64,000 bases of DNA from Halomonas nitroreducens (GTDB taxonomy: Bacteria; Pseudomonadota; Gammaproteobacteria; Pseudomonadales; Halomonadaceae). How positions within the stretch are numbered: the first letter of the stretch is position 1; each line of letters opens with the position of its first letter. Under the pieces are notes generated by a model that saw only the letters and a program-made list of their open reading frames with translations, did not search any database and was not told the origin of the DNA. Where the stretch lies: positions 1-64,000 of the forward strand of contig NZ_RXNS01000008.1 of NCBI RefSeq assembly GCF_003966155.1, in the 5' to 3' direction. Both the position numbers and the translations under genes were made by a program. Shown here piece after piece: positions 25,738-34,113 of this stretch.

Positions 25738-26112
25738 ATGCGTCACTACGAGATCGTCTTCATGGTCCACCCGGACCAGAGCGAGCAGGTCCCCGCGATG
25801 GTCGAGCGCTACACCAGCATCGTCACCGAGAACGGCGGCACCGTGCATCGTCTCGAGGATTGGGGGCGCCGTCACCTGGCCTACCCGATCAACAAGATCC
25901 ACAAGGCTCACTACGTGCTGATGAACGTCGAGTGCCGCGGCGAGACCCTCGAGGAAATCGAGAACATCTTCCGCTTCAACGATGCCATCATTCGCAGCCT
26001 GGTCGTGCGCTGCAAGGAAGCCATCACCGAAGCCTCACCGATGATGAAGCCGGCGGAAGACAAGCGCGCCCGTCGTGACGAGAAGCCGTCACGCACCGCC
26101 GAGTCCGCCTGA
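25738..26112 (+). CDS. rpsF: 30S ribosomal protein bS6
   Basis: A 124-residue protein with the standard bS6 sequence: [18 protein letters not shown], then [22 protein letters not shown] and VMKxxEA-like C-terminal region, ending in a charged tail. bS6 binds bS18 on the platform of the small subunit. AAGGAGA precedes the start. rpsR follows after 32 bases. Confidence 0.98.
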   Translation: MRHYEIVFMVHPDQSEQVPAMVERYTSIVTENGGTVHRLEDWGRRHLAYPINKIHKAHYVLMNVECRGETLEEIENIFRFNDAIIRSLVVRCKEAITEASPMMKPAEDKRARRDEKPSRTAESA

Positions 26113-26144
26113 GCCCACCTCGCACGTCTGAAGGAGTCTCCCCC

Positions 26145-26372
26145 ATGGCACGTTTTTTCCGTCGCCGTAAGTTCTGCCGTTTCACCGCCGAGGGCGTGAA
26201 GCAGATCGACTACAAGGATCTGGACACGCTCAAGGCCTACATCACCGAGACCGGCAAGATCGTTCCCAGCCGCATCACCGGGACCAAGGCCCGTTACCAG
26301 CGCCAGCTGTCCACCGCCATCAAGCGGGCACGCTACCTGGCGCTGCTGCCCTACACCGATAGCCACCAGTAA
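26145..26372 (+). CDS. rpsR: 30S ribosomal protein bS18
   Basis: A 75-residue protein with the bS18 core: [54 protein letters not shown] and [13 protein letters not shown]. It pairs with bS6 on the 30S platform. The single Cys near residue 10 is conserved in many homologues. AAGGAG precedes the start. Confidence 0.98.
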   Translation: MARFFRRRKFCRFTAEGVKQIDYKDLDTLKAYITETGKIVPSRITGTKARYQRQLSTAIKRARYLALLPYTDSHQ

Positions 26373-26381
26373 GACCCAGGC

Positions 26382-27236
26382 GTGATGCTGCCCGTCGCCC
26401 GCTGGATGATGCGCGGCACGCCGCAAGCGGTCCTTGGGGCCGCCGCGGCCACGGTGATCCCCTGGCTGTTCTGGCTGGGGGCCGCCATCGCCGCCCTGGT
26501 CACCCTGCGACGCGGCCTCTCGGCAGCCCTGCCGGTGATCGTTGCTGCCGCCGTGCCCGCGGGCTGGTGGTGGACCCGTGGCGACGTCATTCCGCTGGCC
26601 AGCATCCTGCTGGTTACGCTGATGGCCGTGGTGCTGCGGGCCCGGCTGCGCTGGAGCGAGGCGCTGATCGTCGGCGCCCTGGCCGGGGCGGCGATGATCC
26701 AGCTCGGCATCTTCCTGCCCCCCGGGGGCGCCGGGCCGGTGCTGGACCAGCTCCGCCAGGGGTCGCCGGAGGTCGCGGCGATGCTCGACGACCTTGCCCG
26801 GCAGGGCATGCCTACCGAGCAGCTCGCCGGCCTGCTGATCGGCGGCGTCACCGGCCTGGTGGTGCTGCTGGCGGCGGTGGCCTGTCTGGCCCTGGCGCGC
26901 AGCTGGCAGGCCGGGCTTTACAACCCCGGCGGCTTTCGCGAGGAGTTCCATGCCCTGCGGCTGGCCCCTCGCGAGTTGCTGGTGCTGTTCGTGCTCGGTG
27001 CGGTCGGCATGGTGCTGGGGCTGCCGTCCCTGGGCATGCTGCTGTGGGTGCCGCTGCTGGTCACCGGCATCGCCCTGGTACATGGTTTTATCGGATTGAA
27101 GGGAATGAACGGGCTGTGGCTGGTCGCCTTCTATGTGTTGCTGATCACCACCTGGCCCATGATTCTCATCGTGCTGCTCGCGGCCCTGACGGACTCGTTC
27201 GCGGACTTCCGCGCCCGACTCGGCCGCAGCGACTGA
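26382..27236 (+). CDS. Polytopic membrane protein between rpsR and rplI
   Basis: A 284-residue membrane protein with about eight hydrophobic helices and almost no soluble domain. Proteins of this kind stand between rpsR and rplI in many gammaproteobacteria (related to the YybS/DUF2232 group); their role is not known. GTG at 26382 and the adjacent ATG at 26385 are equally possible starts, nine or twelve bases after the rpsR stop; the ribosome site is weak. It is followed after 15 bases by rplI, so it is carried within the ribosomal operon. Confidence 0.75.
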   Translation: MMLPVARWMMRGTPQAVLGAAAATVIPWLFWLGAAIAALVTLRRGLSAALPVIVAAAVPAGWWWTRGDVIPLASILLVTLMAVVLRARLRWSEALIVGALAGAAMIQLGIFLPPGGAGPVLDQLRQGSPEVAAMLDDLARQGMPTEQLAGLLIGGVTGLVVLLAAVACLALARSWQAGLYNPGGFREEFHALRLAPRELLVLFVLGAVGMVLGLPSLGMLLWVPLLVTGIALVHGFIGLKGMNGLWLVAFYVLLITTWPMILIVLLAALTDSFADFRARLGRSD

Positions 27237-27251
27237 CAAGAGGTTAACGAG

Positions 27252-27698
27252 ATGGAAGTCATTCTGCTCGACAAGATTGGCAAGCTGGGCGGTCTGGGTG
27301 ACCAGGTCACCGTCAAGCCCGGTTATGGCCGTAACTACCTGGTGCCCTACGGCCTCGCCGTGCCGGCCACCAAGGACAACATCGCGGCCTTCGAGGCCCA
27401 GCGCGCCGAGCTCGAGGCCCAGGCCGCCGAGCGCAGGGCCGAGGCCGAGGCTCGCGCCGAACAGCTCAACGATATCGAGCTGTCGCTGGTCGCCAAGTCC
27501 GGTGACGAGGGCAAGCTGTTCGGCTCCATCGGTCCGCGTGACCTGGCCGAAGCGATCTCCTCCGCCGGCATCGAAGTGGCCAAGAGCGAGGTCCGCATGC
27601 CGGAAGGCCCGATTCGCCAGACCGGTGAATACGACATCGACCTGCACCTGCATGCCGAAGTCGAAGCCACCGTGCGCGTGGTGGTCGTGGCCGAGTGA
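27252..27698 (+). CDS. rplI: 50S ribosomal protein bL9
   Basis: A 148-residue protein with the bL9 N-terminal RNA-binding domain ([35 protein letters not shown]), the long connecting helix rich in Ala, Glu and Arg (about 40-75), and the C-terminal domain ([14 protein letters not shown]). It binds near the L1 stalk base of 23S rRNA. Normal length. It ends the operon at the terminator at 27744. Confidence 0.98.
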   Translation: MEVILLDKIGKLGGLGDQVTVKPGYGRNYLVPYGLAVPATKDNIAAFEAQRAELEAQAAERRAEAEARAEQLNDIELSLVAKSGDEGKLFGSIGPRDLAEAISSAGIEVAKSEVRMPEGPIRQTGEYDIDLHLHAEVEATVRVVVVAE

Positions 27699-27743
27699 GC
27701 CCGATTCCCTGACGCCGTCCCGACGGCGTCGGCATCGGTTGCC

Positions 27744-27777
27744 AAGGGGCGCGAGGAGAGATCCTCGCGCCCCTTTT
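27744..27777 (+). terminator. Rho-independent terminator after rplI
   Basis: A perfect 14-bp stem, AAGGGGCGCGAGGA and its complement, around a GAGA tetraloop is followed by TTTT (27774-27777). It closes the rpsF-rpsR-rplI operon before dnaB. Confidence 0.9.
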
Positions 27778-27897
27778 CGATGTCGAAAGCCGCGTCCCTC
27801 GGCATCGGTCGGGGCGGTTTTTCCGGGTGGGGGCATGGGGTCGGCGCGACCCTTCGGGTAGAATGAGCCGGCCGTTTTCGCGAAGGTCCCCGCCGTC

Positions 27898-29286
27898 ATG
27901 AACGAAGCTCTCGAGCTCGACAAGGAAACCGCGGCCCTGAAGGTGCCGCCCCACTCGCTGGAGGCCGAGCAGTCGGTGCTCGGCGGCCTGATGCTCGACA
28001 ACCAGGCCTGGGACAGCGTGGCCGACCGCCTGGTGGCGGGCGACTTCTATCGCTACGAGCATCGGCTGATCTTCAACGTCATGGCCGGACTGGCCGAGGC
28101 GGCCCGGCCCCTGGACGTGGTGACCCTGTCCGAGGCCCTGGAGGGGCGTGACCAGCTGGAAACCGTCGGCGGACTCGCCTACCTGGCGGAGCTGGCCCGC
28201 AACACCCCCTCGGCCAGCAACATCCGCGCCTACGCCGACATCGTTCGCGAGCGGGCCACCCTGCGCAAGCTGATCCACGCTGCCAACCAGGTGGCGGAGA
28301 GCGCCTTCGCCCCCCAAGGGCGTCCCGCCGACGAGCTGGTCAACGAGGCCGAGCGTCTGGTCTTCCAGATCAGCGAGGAGCGCCCCAAGGAAGGCGGTCC
28401 CATCGGCATGAGCGAGCTGCTGGCCAAGGCGGTGGACCGCATCGACGAGATGTTCAACATGCAGGGCGAGATGACCGGCTTGTCCACCGGCTTCCGCGAC
28501 CTGGACGACATGACCTCCGGCCTGCAGCCCTCGGACCTGGTGATCGTCGCCGGGCGGCCCTCCATGGGCAAGACCACCTTCGCCATGAACCTGGTCGAGC
28601 ATGCGGTGATCGCCAGCGACAAGCCGGTGATGGTGTTCTCCATGGAGATGCCCGGCGAGTCGATCATGCTGCGCATGCTCTCCTCGCTGGGGCGCATCGA
28701 CCAGACCCGGGTGCGCACCGGCCAGCTCGAGGACGAGGACTGGCCGCGGCTGACCTCGGCGGTGAACCTGCTCAAGGACAAGCAGCTGTTCATCGACGAT
28801 ACGGCGGCGCTGTCGCCCAACGAGATGCGTTCGCGGATCCGGAGGGTGGTGCGCGAGCACGGCAACCTGGCGCTGATCATGATCGACTACCTGCAGCTGA
28901 TGCAGATCCCCGGCTTCTCCGAGAACCGCACCGGCGAGATCTCCGAGATCTCGCGCTCGCTGAAGGGCCTGGCCAAGGAGTTCGGCTGCCCGGTGGTGGC
29001 GCTTTCGCAGCTCAACCGCTCCCTGGAGCAGCGACCCAACAAGCGCCCGGTGATGTCGGACCTGCGCGAGTCCGGCGCCATCGAGCAGGACGCCGACCTG
29101 ATTGGCTTCGTCTATCGCGACGAGGTCTACAATCCGGATAACCCCGACAATCAGGGGCTGGCCGAGTTCATCATCGGCAAGCAGCGTAACGGCCCCATCG
29201 GCACGGTGCACATGGCCTTCATCGGCAAGTACACCCGCTTCGAGGACCTGGCGCCGGACAGCTACGGAGAGGCCTTCGGCGAGTGA
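27898..29286 (+). CDS. dnaB: Replicative DNA helicase DnaB
   Basis: A 462-residue hexameric helicase that unwinds DNA at the replication fork. The N-terminal DnaB domain begins with PHSLEAEQSVLGGLMLDN. The RecA-like C-terminal domain has Walker A GRPSMGKTTF at about 217-226 and Walker B LIMIDYLQLM, then SRSLKGLAKEFGCPVVALSQLNR and SDLRESGAIEQDADL. No intein interrupts these motifs. The order rplI-dnaB is common in gammaproteobacteria. Confidence 0.98.
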   Translation: MNEALELDKETAALKVPPHSLEAEQSVLGGLMLDNQAWDSVADRLVAGDFYRYEHRLIFNVMAGLAEAARPLDVVTLSEALEGRDQLETVGGLAYLAELARNTPSASNIRAYADIVRERATLRKLIHAANQVAESAFAPQGRPADELVNEAERLVFQISEERPKEGGPIGMSELLAKAVDRIDEMFNMQGEMTGLSTGFRDLDDMTSGLQPSDLVIVAGRPSMGKTTFAMNLVEHAVIASDKPVMVFSMEMPGESIMLRMLSSLGRIDQTRVRTGQLEDEDWPRLTSAVNLLKDKQLFIDDTAALSPNEMRSRIRRVVREHGNLALIMIDYLQLMQIPGFSENRTGEISEISRSLKGLAKEFGCPVVALSQLNRSLEQRPNKRPVMSDLRESGAIEQDADLIGFVYRDEVYNPDNPDNQGLAEFIIGKQRNGPIGTVHMAFIGKYTRFEDLAPDSYGEAFGE

Positions 29287-29299
29287 GCCGGCGCGGCGC

Positions 29300-29327
29300 T
29301 TGAGCCGTCGGCTGGTCACCGTATAAT
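29300..29327 (+). promoter_or_regulatory. Strong promoter of the 97-residue unknown gene
   Basis: TTGAGC (29300-29305) and a consensus TATAAT (29322-29327), spaced by 16 bases, lie 36 bases before the start codon at 29363. This is one of the best promoters in the window and suggests high expression. Confidence 0.7.
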
Positions 29328-29362
29328 CCGACCCCCCCTGAACATCATAATGGAGGAGCACC

Positions 29363-29656
29363 ATGGCAGGCGGATTCCGACGCGGCAACCGGCGTCGCAC
29401 CCCGAAACTCGAGGCCCGCGGCGAGCTGCAGTCCATGGAGCGGGAAGGCCCGTTCAAGGAGTGGCTGGGCATGCCGGACCTCTACCGCTACCACATCGTG
29501 GTGGACGGTGAGAGCTACAGCTACCAGACCGAGGACTCGGAGCTGCCCGTCCAGGTCGGCGACCGGGTGGTCTTCCGCTACAAGGAGACCAAGGCCGGCA
29601 AGTGGGTCGATCGCAACTCCCTGGGCAAGGCCATCGACCCCGCCGACTACCAGTAG
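29363..29656 (+). CDS. Small protein of unknown function (97 residues)
   Basis: I do not recognise this protein. The N terminus is strongly basic (GGFRRGNRRRTPK). The rest looks like a small beta-barrel: LYRYHIVVDGESYSYQT, then LPVQVGDRVVFRYKETKAGKWVDRNSLGKAI, a pattern reminiscent of OB or cold-shock-like folds with aromatic residues on strands. A role in nucleic-acid binding is a guess from charge and fold pattern only. GGAGG lies upstream and the promoter is strong. It has no membrane segment and no cysteine. Confidence 0.75.
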   Translation: MAGGFRRGNRRRTPKLEARGELQSMEREGPFKEWLGMPDLYRYHIVVDGESYSYQTEDSELPVQVGDRVVFRYKETKAGKWVDRNSLGKAIDPADYQ

Positions 29657-29778
29657 CGCCGGGAACCCCTGATCCCGCCATCGGTCACACCTACGACACG
29701 GATCGGTCATGCGCGTGTCATCGGTCACCCTCAGGCTGTGACCGATCCGCCAAGTCGACTCTTCTGATGGAGGGATCC

Positions 29779-30081
29779 ATGGAATTCAATGACCTCAAGG
29801 CCTTCGTGGCCGACCACGACAACTTCGAGATCCGCGTGATCGGCCATGCGGGCAGCCATTTCTACCAGGTCGAACTCGAGGACGTGGAGGGCCAGCGCCA
29901 TATGCTGACCCGCAGCGGCAAGCCGATGCTGTTCCGCGCCCTGGACGATGTCTACCTCGAACTCAAGCGCGCCGGCATCCATCGGGCCTACCTGGTCCAG
30001 CAGGTGCCCCATGACGAGATGATCGGCCGCGAGACCCACTACGCGGATCCACTGGCCTCGCGCATGCCGCTGGTCTTCTGA
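29779..30081 (+). CDS. Small soluble protein, DUF6482-like
   Basis: A 100-residue protein with GHAGSHFYQVELEDVEGQRHML, then RALDDVYLELKRAGIHRAYLVQQVPHDEMIGR. It resembles the small DUF6482 proteins of pseudomonads and halomonads, in which an alpha-beta core ends in a conserved LVQ...YDEMIG-type segment; the assignment is from memory and tentative. No function is known. The start at 29779 is chosen because the earlier ATG at 29767 overlaps the GGAGG ribosome site. Confidence 0.75.
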   Translation: MEFNDLKAFVADHDNFEIRVIGHAGSHFYQVELEDVEGQRHMLTRSGKPMLFRALDDVYLELKRAGIHRAYLVQQVPHDEMIGRETHYADPLASRMPLVF

Positions 30082-30084
30082 TCC

Positions 30085-30477
30085 TCACTTCCGGCGCTGT
30101 CCCAGCCGGCGTCCGAGCCACCCCCGGTGGCGGGCAAAGACGCGGTACCCCGCATCCAGCAGCCCTGCCAGCCCCGGCAGGCAGCTGATCCACACCAGCC
30201 GCCGATAGCCCAGCACCGCGTAGAGGGCGCGGCTGGCTTCCAGTCCCACGAACCAGCGTCCCTCGGCGTCGCGCAGGTGCAGCCTGCCCATCATGTCGGC
30301 GAAGCTCGGCCCCCAGGCCGCGGGCTCGAACTCCGCGGCGCGGATGTCCACCAGGACGATGCGCTCTCGTCGGGAATGCCGCACCAGCCAGGCCACTTCC
30401 CGCTGGCACAGCGGACAGCGCCCGTCGTGGAAGAGCGTCACCGGTGCCCGGGCTGCCAGGGCGGCATGGCGGTTCAT
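30085..30477 (-). CDS. DCC family protein (DUF393, thiol-disulfide oxidoreductase-like)
   Basis: A 130-residue protein with the family signature FHDGRCPLCQREV (DGxCPLCxxE) near the N terminus, a thioredoxin-like CxxC. VDIRAAEF and SRALYAVLGYRRL follow, then a hydrophobic C-terminal stretch. The substrate is unknown. It overlaps the upstream photolyase gene by four bases (ATGA), so the two are translated together, which suggests a shared pathway such as redox maintenance during DNA repair; that link is inferred. Confidence 0.85.
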   Translation of the reverse strand: MNRHAALAARAPVTLFHDGRCPLCQREVAWLVRHSRRERIVLVDIRAAEFEPAAWGPSFADMMGRLHLRDAEGRWFVGLEASRALYAVLGYRRLVWISCLPGLAGLLDAGYRVFARHRGWLGRRLGQRRK

Positions 30478-32060
30478 GGCGCACTCCCCGGGGCCTGGCC
30501 GTAGCCGTCCCGATGCTCGCCGCGACCATAGGGAGGCTCGGTCTCCAGCCCGGCCAGGAAGGCCTGCGCCTGTTCGCGCATCGCCGTCCGCTTGGCGTCG
30601 CTCATCCGCGCCAGGGACGCGTAGATCACCCTCATGCGCGGGTTGTGTCGCAGTGTGTCCGCATGGCGCTCGAGGAAGTGCCAGTAGAGGCTGTTGAGGG
30701 GGCAGGCCTGCGGCCCGGTGACCTGCCGGGGGTCGAAGCGGCAGTGGCGGCAGTGATCCGACATGCGGTCGATGTACTTGCCCGAGGCGCAGTAGGGCTT
30801 CGAGCCCATCAGCCCGCCATCGGCGTGCAGCACCATGCCCAGGGTGTTGGGCAGCTCCACCCATTCGCAGGCGTCGGCATACACCGCCAGGTACCAGTCG
30901 CACAGGGCCGCGGGGGCCACGTCGCAGAGCAGGGCGAAGTTGCCGGTGACCATCAGGCGCTGGATATGGTGGGCATAGGCATTGTCTCGGGTCATCTCGA
31001 TGGCGCGTCGCAGGCAGCGTAGCTCGGTATTCCCCGTCCAGTAGCAGGCGGGCAGCCCGCCTTGCGCCTCGAGGGCATTGCCACGCTTGTAGCCGGGCAT
31101 GCGCGTCCAGTAGAGGCCACGCACGTACTCTCGCCAGCCGAGGATCTGGCGGATGAAGCCCTCCGTCGAATTGAGCGGGGCCTCGCCGCGGTAGTAGGCC
31201 GCCTCGACGGCCTCGCAGACTTCCCGGGGGGAGAGCAGGCCCAGGTTCAGGGCCGCGGACAGCCGCGAGTGGAAGAGGAAGGGCGCCTCGTCGCTGATGG
31301 CGTCCTGGTAGCGCCCGAAGTCCGGCAGCAGGGCCTCGACGAAGTGGCTGAGGTCATTCAGCGCCTGGCCTCGGGTGACCGGCCAGTGGAAGCCCTCGAG
31401 CGAGCCGAAGTGATCGCCGAAGTGGTCGGCCACCAGCGTGAGGACCGCCCGGGTGGTGGCATCCTGGCGGTGACGGGGGGGCGTGGCGGGGGCGAGCCCG
31501 TCCGGCAATGGCTCGCGATTGTCGTGGTCGAGATTCCAGCGGCCGCCGGCGGGCTGGGTGTCCTCCATCAGCAGGCCCGTGCGGCGGCGCCACTCGCGAT
31601 AGAAGTGCTCCAGGCGCAGGGTCCGGCGTCCCCGCGCCCAGCTGGCAAAGTCGTCCGGGGTGGTGAAAAAGCGGTCATCCTCATGAAGCCGCCAGGGCCG
31701 GGGAGCCGACTGGCGTGCCACCATGGCTTGCCACAGGCGCCACTCCCCGGGGCGGGTGGCGTGGATCTCGTCACATCCGTAGCAGTCGGCCAGGCGCTCG
31801 GCCTCGCCGAGCAGCTCCTGGGCATTGGCGGGATCGTCCAGGGGGCTGTAGTGAACGTGCCAGCCCCGCTCGCGGAGTTCGTCGGCGAAGTGGCGCATGG
31901 CCGAGAACATCATGGCGATCTTCTGCGGATGGTGGGGCACGTAGCGGCCTTCCTCGGCGACCTCGCAGAGGGCGATCACGGCCTCGTCGGGCGCCTGGCG
32001 CAGGCTGGCCAGCCCATGGCTGAGCTGGTCGCCGAGAATCAGGATCAGGGAGCGGGGCAT
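30474..32060 (-). CDS. Iron-sulfur prokaryotic cryptochrome / (6-4) photolyase (FeS-BCP, CryPro group)
   Basis: A 528-residue protein of the deoxyribodipyrimidine photolyase-related family. It begins with RSLILILGDQLSHGL, lacks the classical MTHF-photolyase N terminus, and has the FAD-domain motifs STEGFIRQILGWREYVRGLYW and NAYAHHIQRLMVTGNF. The C-terminal cysteines in LCDWYL or YCASGKYI, CRHC and CPLNSLYWHFL match the 4Fe-4S ligands of Agrobacterium PhrB, which repairs (6-4) photoproducts. Likely light-driven DNA repair; photoreception is the alternative. The first codon is within 40 bases of a candidate light-regulator operator. It forms an operon with the DCC gene. Confidence 0.88.
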   Translation of the reverse strand: MPRSLILILGDQLSHGLASLRQAPDEAVIALCEVAEEGRYVPHHPQKIAMMFSAMRHFADELRERGWHVHYSPLDDPANAQELLGEAERLADCYGCDEIHATRPGEWRLWQAMVARQSAPRPWRLHEDDRFFTTPDDFASWARGRRTLRLEHFYREWRRRTGLLMEDTQPAGGRWNLDHDNREPLPDGLAPATPPRHRQDATTRAVLTLVADHFGDHFGSLEGFHWPVTRGQALNDLSHFVEALLPDFGRYQDAISDEAPFLFHSRLSAALNLGLLSPREVCEAVEAAYYRGEAPLNSTEGFIRQILGWREYVRGLYWTRMPGYKRGNALEAQGGLPACYWTGNTELRCLRRAIEMTRDNAYAHHIQRLMVTGNFALLCDVAPAALCDWYLAVYADACEWVELPNTLGMVLHADGGLMGSKPYCASGKYIDRMSDHCRHCRFDPRQVTGPQACPLNSLYWHFLERHADTLRHNPRMRVIYASLARMSDAKRTAMREQAQAFLAGLETEPPYGRGEHRDGYGQAPGSAP

Positions 32061-32072
32061 AAATTGTCCAAG

Positions 32073-32100
32073 AGCTATACATAGCTGTCGATCTAGTATA
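32073..32100. promoter_or_regulatory. Candidate operator/promoter of the Fe-S photolyase operon
   Basis: AGCTATACATAGCT at 32073-32086 is a perfect inverted repeat. TATACA (32076-32081) and AGTATA (32095-32100), 13 bases apart, form a second, wider imperfect palindrome; AGTATA read on the minus strand is TATACT, a good -10 for the photolyase. The 9-mer AGCTATACA recurs upstream of the Cry-DASH gene at 45393. The layout resembles, with a one-base spacing difference, the TRTACA-N12-TGTAYA site I recall for LitR/PplR light regulators. Confidence 0.4.
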
Positions 32101-32179
32101 ACTGGATTCCGCCGACATGCCTGCCGATGGTATCGTAGGGATTCACTCTCGCTTCATGCCACCACAGGGACCGCGCACC

Positions 32180-33265
32180 ATGGCTGCTCTCGAGAATTCC
32201 GCCGGCAACGAGCTCGTCCATCCGGGCGAGGACCGCCTCGCTCAGGCCCCCGTCGATCACCCGCCCGTGCCGCGCCAGAAGGTCGGGGTGGTGCTGGCCA
32301 ATCTGGGCACCCCGGATGCCACCGATTACTGGTCCATGCGTCGCTATCTCAACGAGTTCCTCTCCGACCGGCGGGTGGTGGACTACTCCCGCTGGCTGTG
32401 GCAGCCGCTGCTGCAGCTGGTGATCCTCACCAAGCGGCCCTTCGCCTCGGGCCGGGCCTATCGCAGCATCTGGAACGAGGCCCTCGACGAGAGCCCGCTG
32501 CTGACCATCACCCGGGAGCAGACGGAAAAGCTGGCGGCCCGTCTCGAGGCCGAGCATGGCGGGCGGGTCGAGGTGGACTTCTGCATGCGCTACGGCAACC
32601 CCTCGACCGAGAGCGTGCTGCGTCGCCTCCAGGCACGCGGCTGTGAGCGGATCCTCTTCTTCCCGCTCTATCCTCAGTACGCCTCGCCCACCACGGCCAC
32701 CGCCAATGACCAGGCCTTCCGCACGCTGATGCGGCTCAAGTGGCAGCCCGCCCTGCGCACGGTCCCGGCCTACTTCGCGCACCCCGACTATATCGCCGCC
32801 CTGGCGGCCTCGGTACGCGAGGCCTATGACGCAGCGACCTCGACACCCGAGGTGCTGGTCGCCTCCTATCACGGCGTGCCCAAGCGCTATCTCGAGGAGG
32901 GGGATCCCTACCACTGCCAGTGCCTGAAGACCACCCGGCTGCTCAAGGAGCATATGGGCCTGGCCGACGAGGCCGTCGTCACCGCCTTCCAGTCGAAGTT
33001 CGGCCCCGAGGAGTGGGTAGGCCCGGCCACCGTTGACCAGGTGGCGGCGCTGGCTCGCCAGGGCAGGAAGCATATCGCCGTGATCTCGCCGGCCTTCGCC
33101 GCCGACTGCGTGGAGACGCTCGAGGAGATCCAGCAGGAAATCCGCGATGCCTTCCTGGCCGCCGGCGGCGAGACCTTCACCTATGTGCCCTGTCTCAACG
33201 CCCGGGACGACCATGTTCGGGCGCTGGCGGCGATCGCCGAGAACGAGCTGGCCGGCTGGCTCTAG
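32180..33265 (+). CDS. hemH: Ferrochelatase
   Basis: A 361-residue enzyme that inserts Fe(II) into protoporphyrin IX, the last step of haem synthesis. Family motifs are VGVVLANLGTPDATDYWSMRRYL, MRYGNPS, FFPLYPQYASPTTAT, the catalytic His231 in ASYHGVPKRY, and SPAFAADCVETLEEI with the conserved Glu residues. The N terminus is about 35 residues longer than the core. The start at 32180 has AGGGA nine bases upstream; the frame is open to 32117, but that would overlap the divergent photolyase promoter. Haem made here feeds, among others, the cbb3 oxidase. Confidence 0.94.
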   Translation: MAALENSAGNELVHPGEDRLAQAPVDHPPVPRQKVGVVLANLGTPDATDYWSMRRYLNEFLSDRRVVDYSRWLWQPLLQLVILTKRPFASGRAYRSIWNEALDESPLLTITREQTEKLAARLEAEHGGRVEVDFCMRYGNPSTESVLRRLQARGCERILFFPLYPQYASPTTATANDQAFRTLMRLKWQPALRTVPAYFAHPDYIAALAASVREAYDAATSTPEVLVASYHGVPKRYLEEGDPYHCQCLKTTRLLKEHMGLADEAVVTAFQSKFGPEEWVGPATVDQVAALARQGRKHIAVISPAFAADCVETLEEIQQEIRDAFLAAGGETFTYVPCLNARDDHVRALAAIAENELAGWL

Positions 33266-33401
33266 TGTCTCGTAGCGAGGTGGACGGTCGGCTTCCCCGG
33301 GCCGCCAGGCGGCGTTGCCACGCCTCGCCACAGCCCGGCCATGTCACGTCGTGCTGCCCTGCCTGCCCCCAAGACGCTCTCCAGCCCGCGGTAACCGGAC
33401 A

Positions 33402-33827
33402 CTAGCGGGAGGGGGGCTGGCGCTCGTGCGTGAGTGGGTCGTGCCCCTGTTCGGGATGCGGCACGGGCTTCTCGCCGACCTCCTCGCCGCGCAGCTCCGC
33501 CGGTCGGCCCCGGGTCTTGTCGACGTGGGGCAGCTTCTGGTGCAGCCCCGACTTGGCCAGCAGGTGGGCGCTGACCGGGGCAGTGATGAACAGGAAGAGG
33601 GTGATCAGCATCTCCTGGACCACCGGCTGGCTGTCGATCACCCCGAAGTAGAGCATCGAGGCGATCAGGGTACAGCCGATGCCCATGGTGGTGGCCTTGG
33701 TGGGGCCGTGAAGACGCATGTAGAAGTCGCGCAGGTGGGCCATGCCCAGCGAGCCGATGAAGGCGAAGGCCCCGCCGGCGATCAGGAAGAGCGAGATCAC
33801 GCCCTCGAGGATCACAAAGGTCGTCAT
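33402..33827 (-). CDS. mrpG: Mrp-type Na+/H+ antiporter subunit G (operon 1)
   Basis: A 141-residue protein with three membrane helices and the MrpG pattern (GGAFAFIGSLGMAHLRDFYMRLHGPTKATTMGIG, then FLFITAPVSAHLLAKSG). A hydrophilic tail of about 40 residues follows and is longer than in most homologues. MrpG is a small but required subunit of the multisubunit antiporter. It is the last gene of the six-gene operon and converges on hemH. Confidence 0.92.
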   Translation of the reverse strand: MTTFVILEGVISLFLIAGGAFAFIGSLGMAHLRDFYMRLHGPTKATTMGIGCTLIASMLYFGVIDSQPVVQEMLITLFLFITAPVSAHLLAKSGLHQKLPHVDKTRGRPAELRGEEVGEKPVPHPEQGHDPLTHERQPPSR

Positions 33828-33843
33828 GATGGCTCCGATGCCC

Positions 33844-34113
33844 CTATTCGATGATATCGCCGCGTAACAGGTACTTGCAGACGGCCACGGTACTGATGAA
33901 ACCGAGCATGGCGATCAGCAGGGCCGCCTCGAAGTAGGTCTTGGTATTGAGCCATAGCCCCATCAGCACGATCAGGGCGATGGAATTCACGTACATGGTA
34001 TCCAGGGCCAGGATGCGGTCGGGCATGCTCGGGCCGACCGCCAGGCGAAAGGTGTTCAGTACGATGGCCATCAGGATCAGTGCCAGGCTGATCTTCAGCG
34101 CGATGTCTAGCAT
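33844..34113 (-). CDS. mrpF: Mrp-type Na+/H+ antiporter subunit F (operon 1)
   Basis: An 89-residue protein with three helices and the MrpF signature LAVGPSMPDRILALDTMYVN; the Asp of PDRI is conserved and important in known MrpF proteins. It overlaps mrpE by seven bases and is followed by mrpG after 16. Confidence 0.93.
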   Translation of the reverse strand: MLDIALKISLALILMAIVLNTFRLAVGPSMPDRILALDTMYVNSIALIVLMGLWLNTKTYFEAALLIAMLGFISTVAVCKYLLRGDIIE

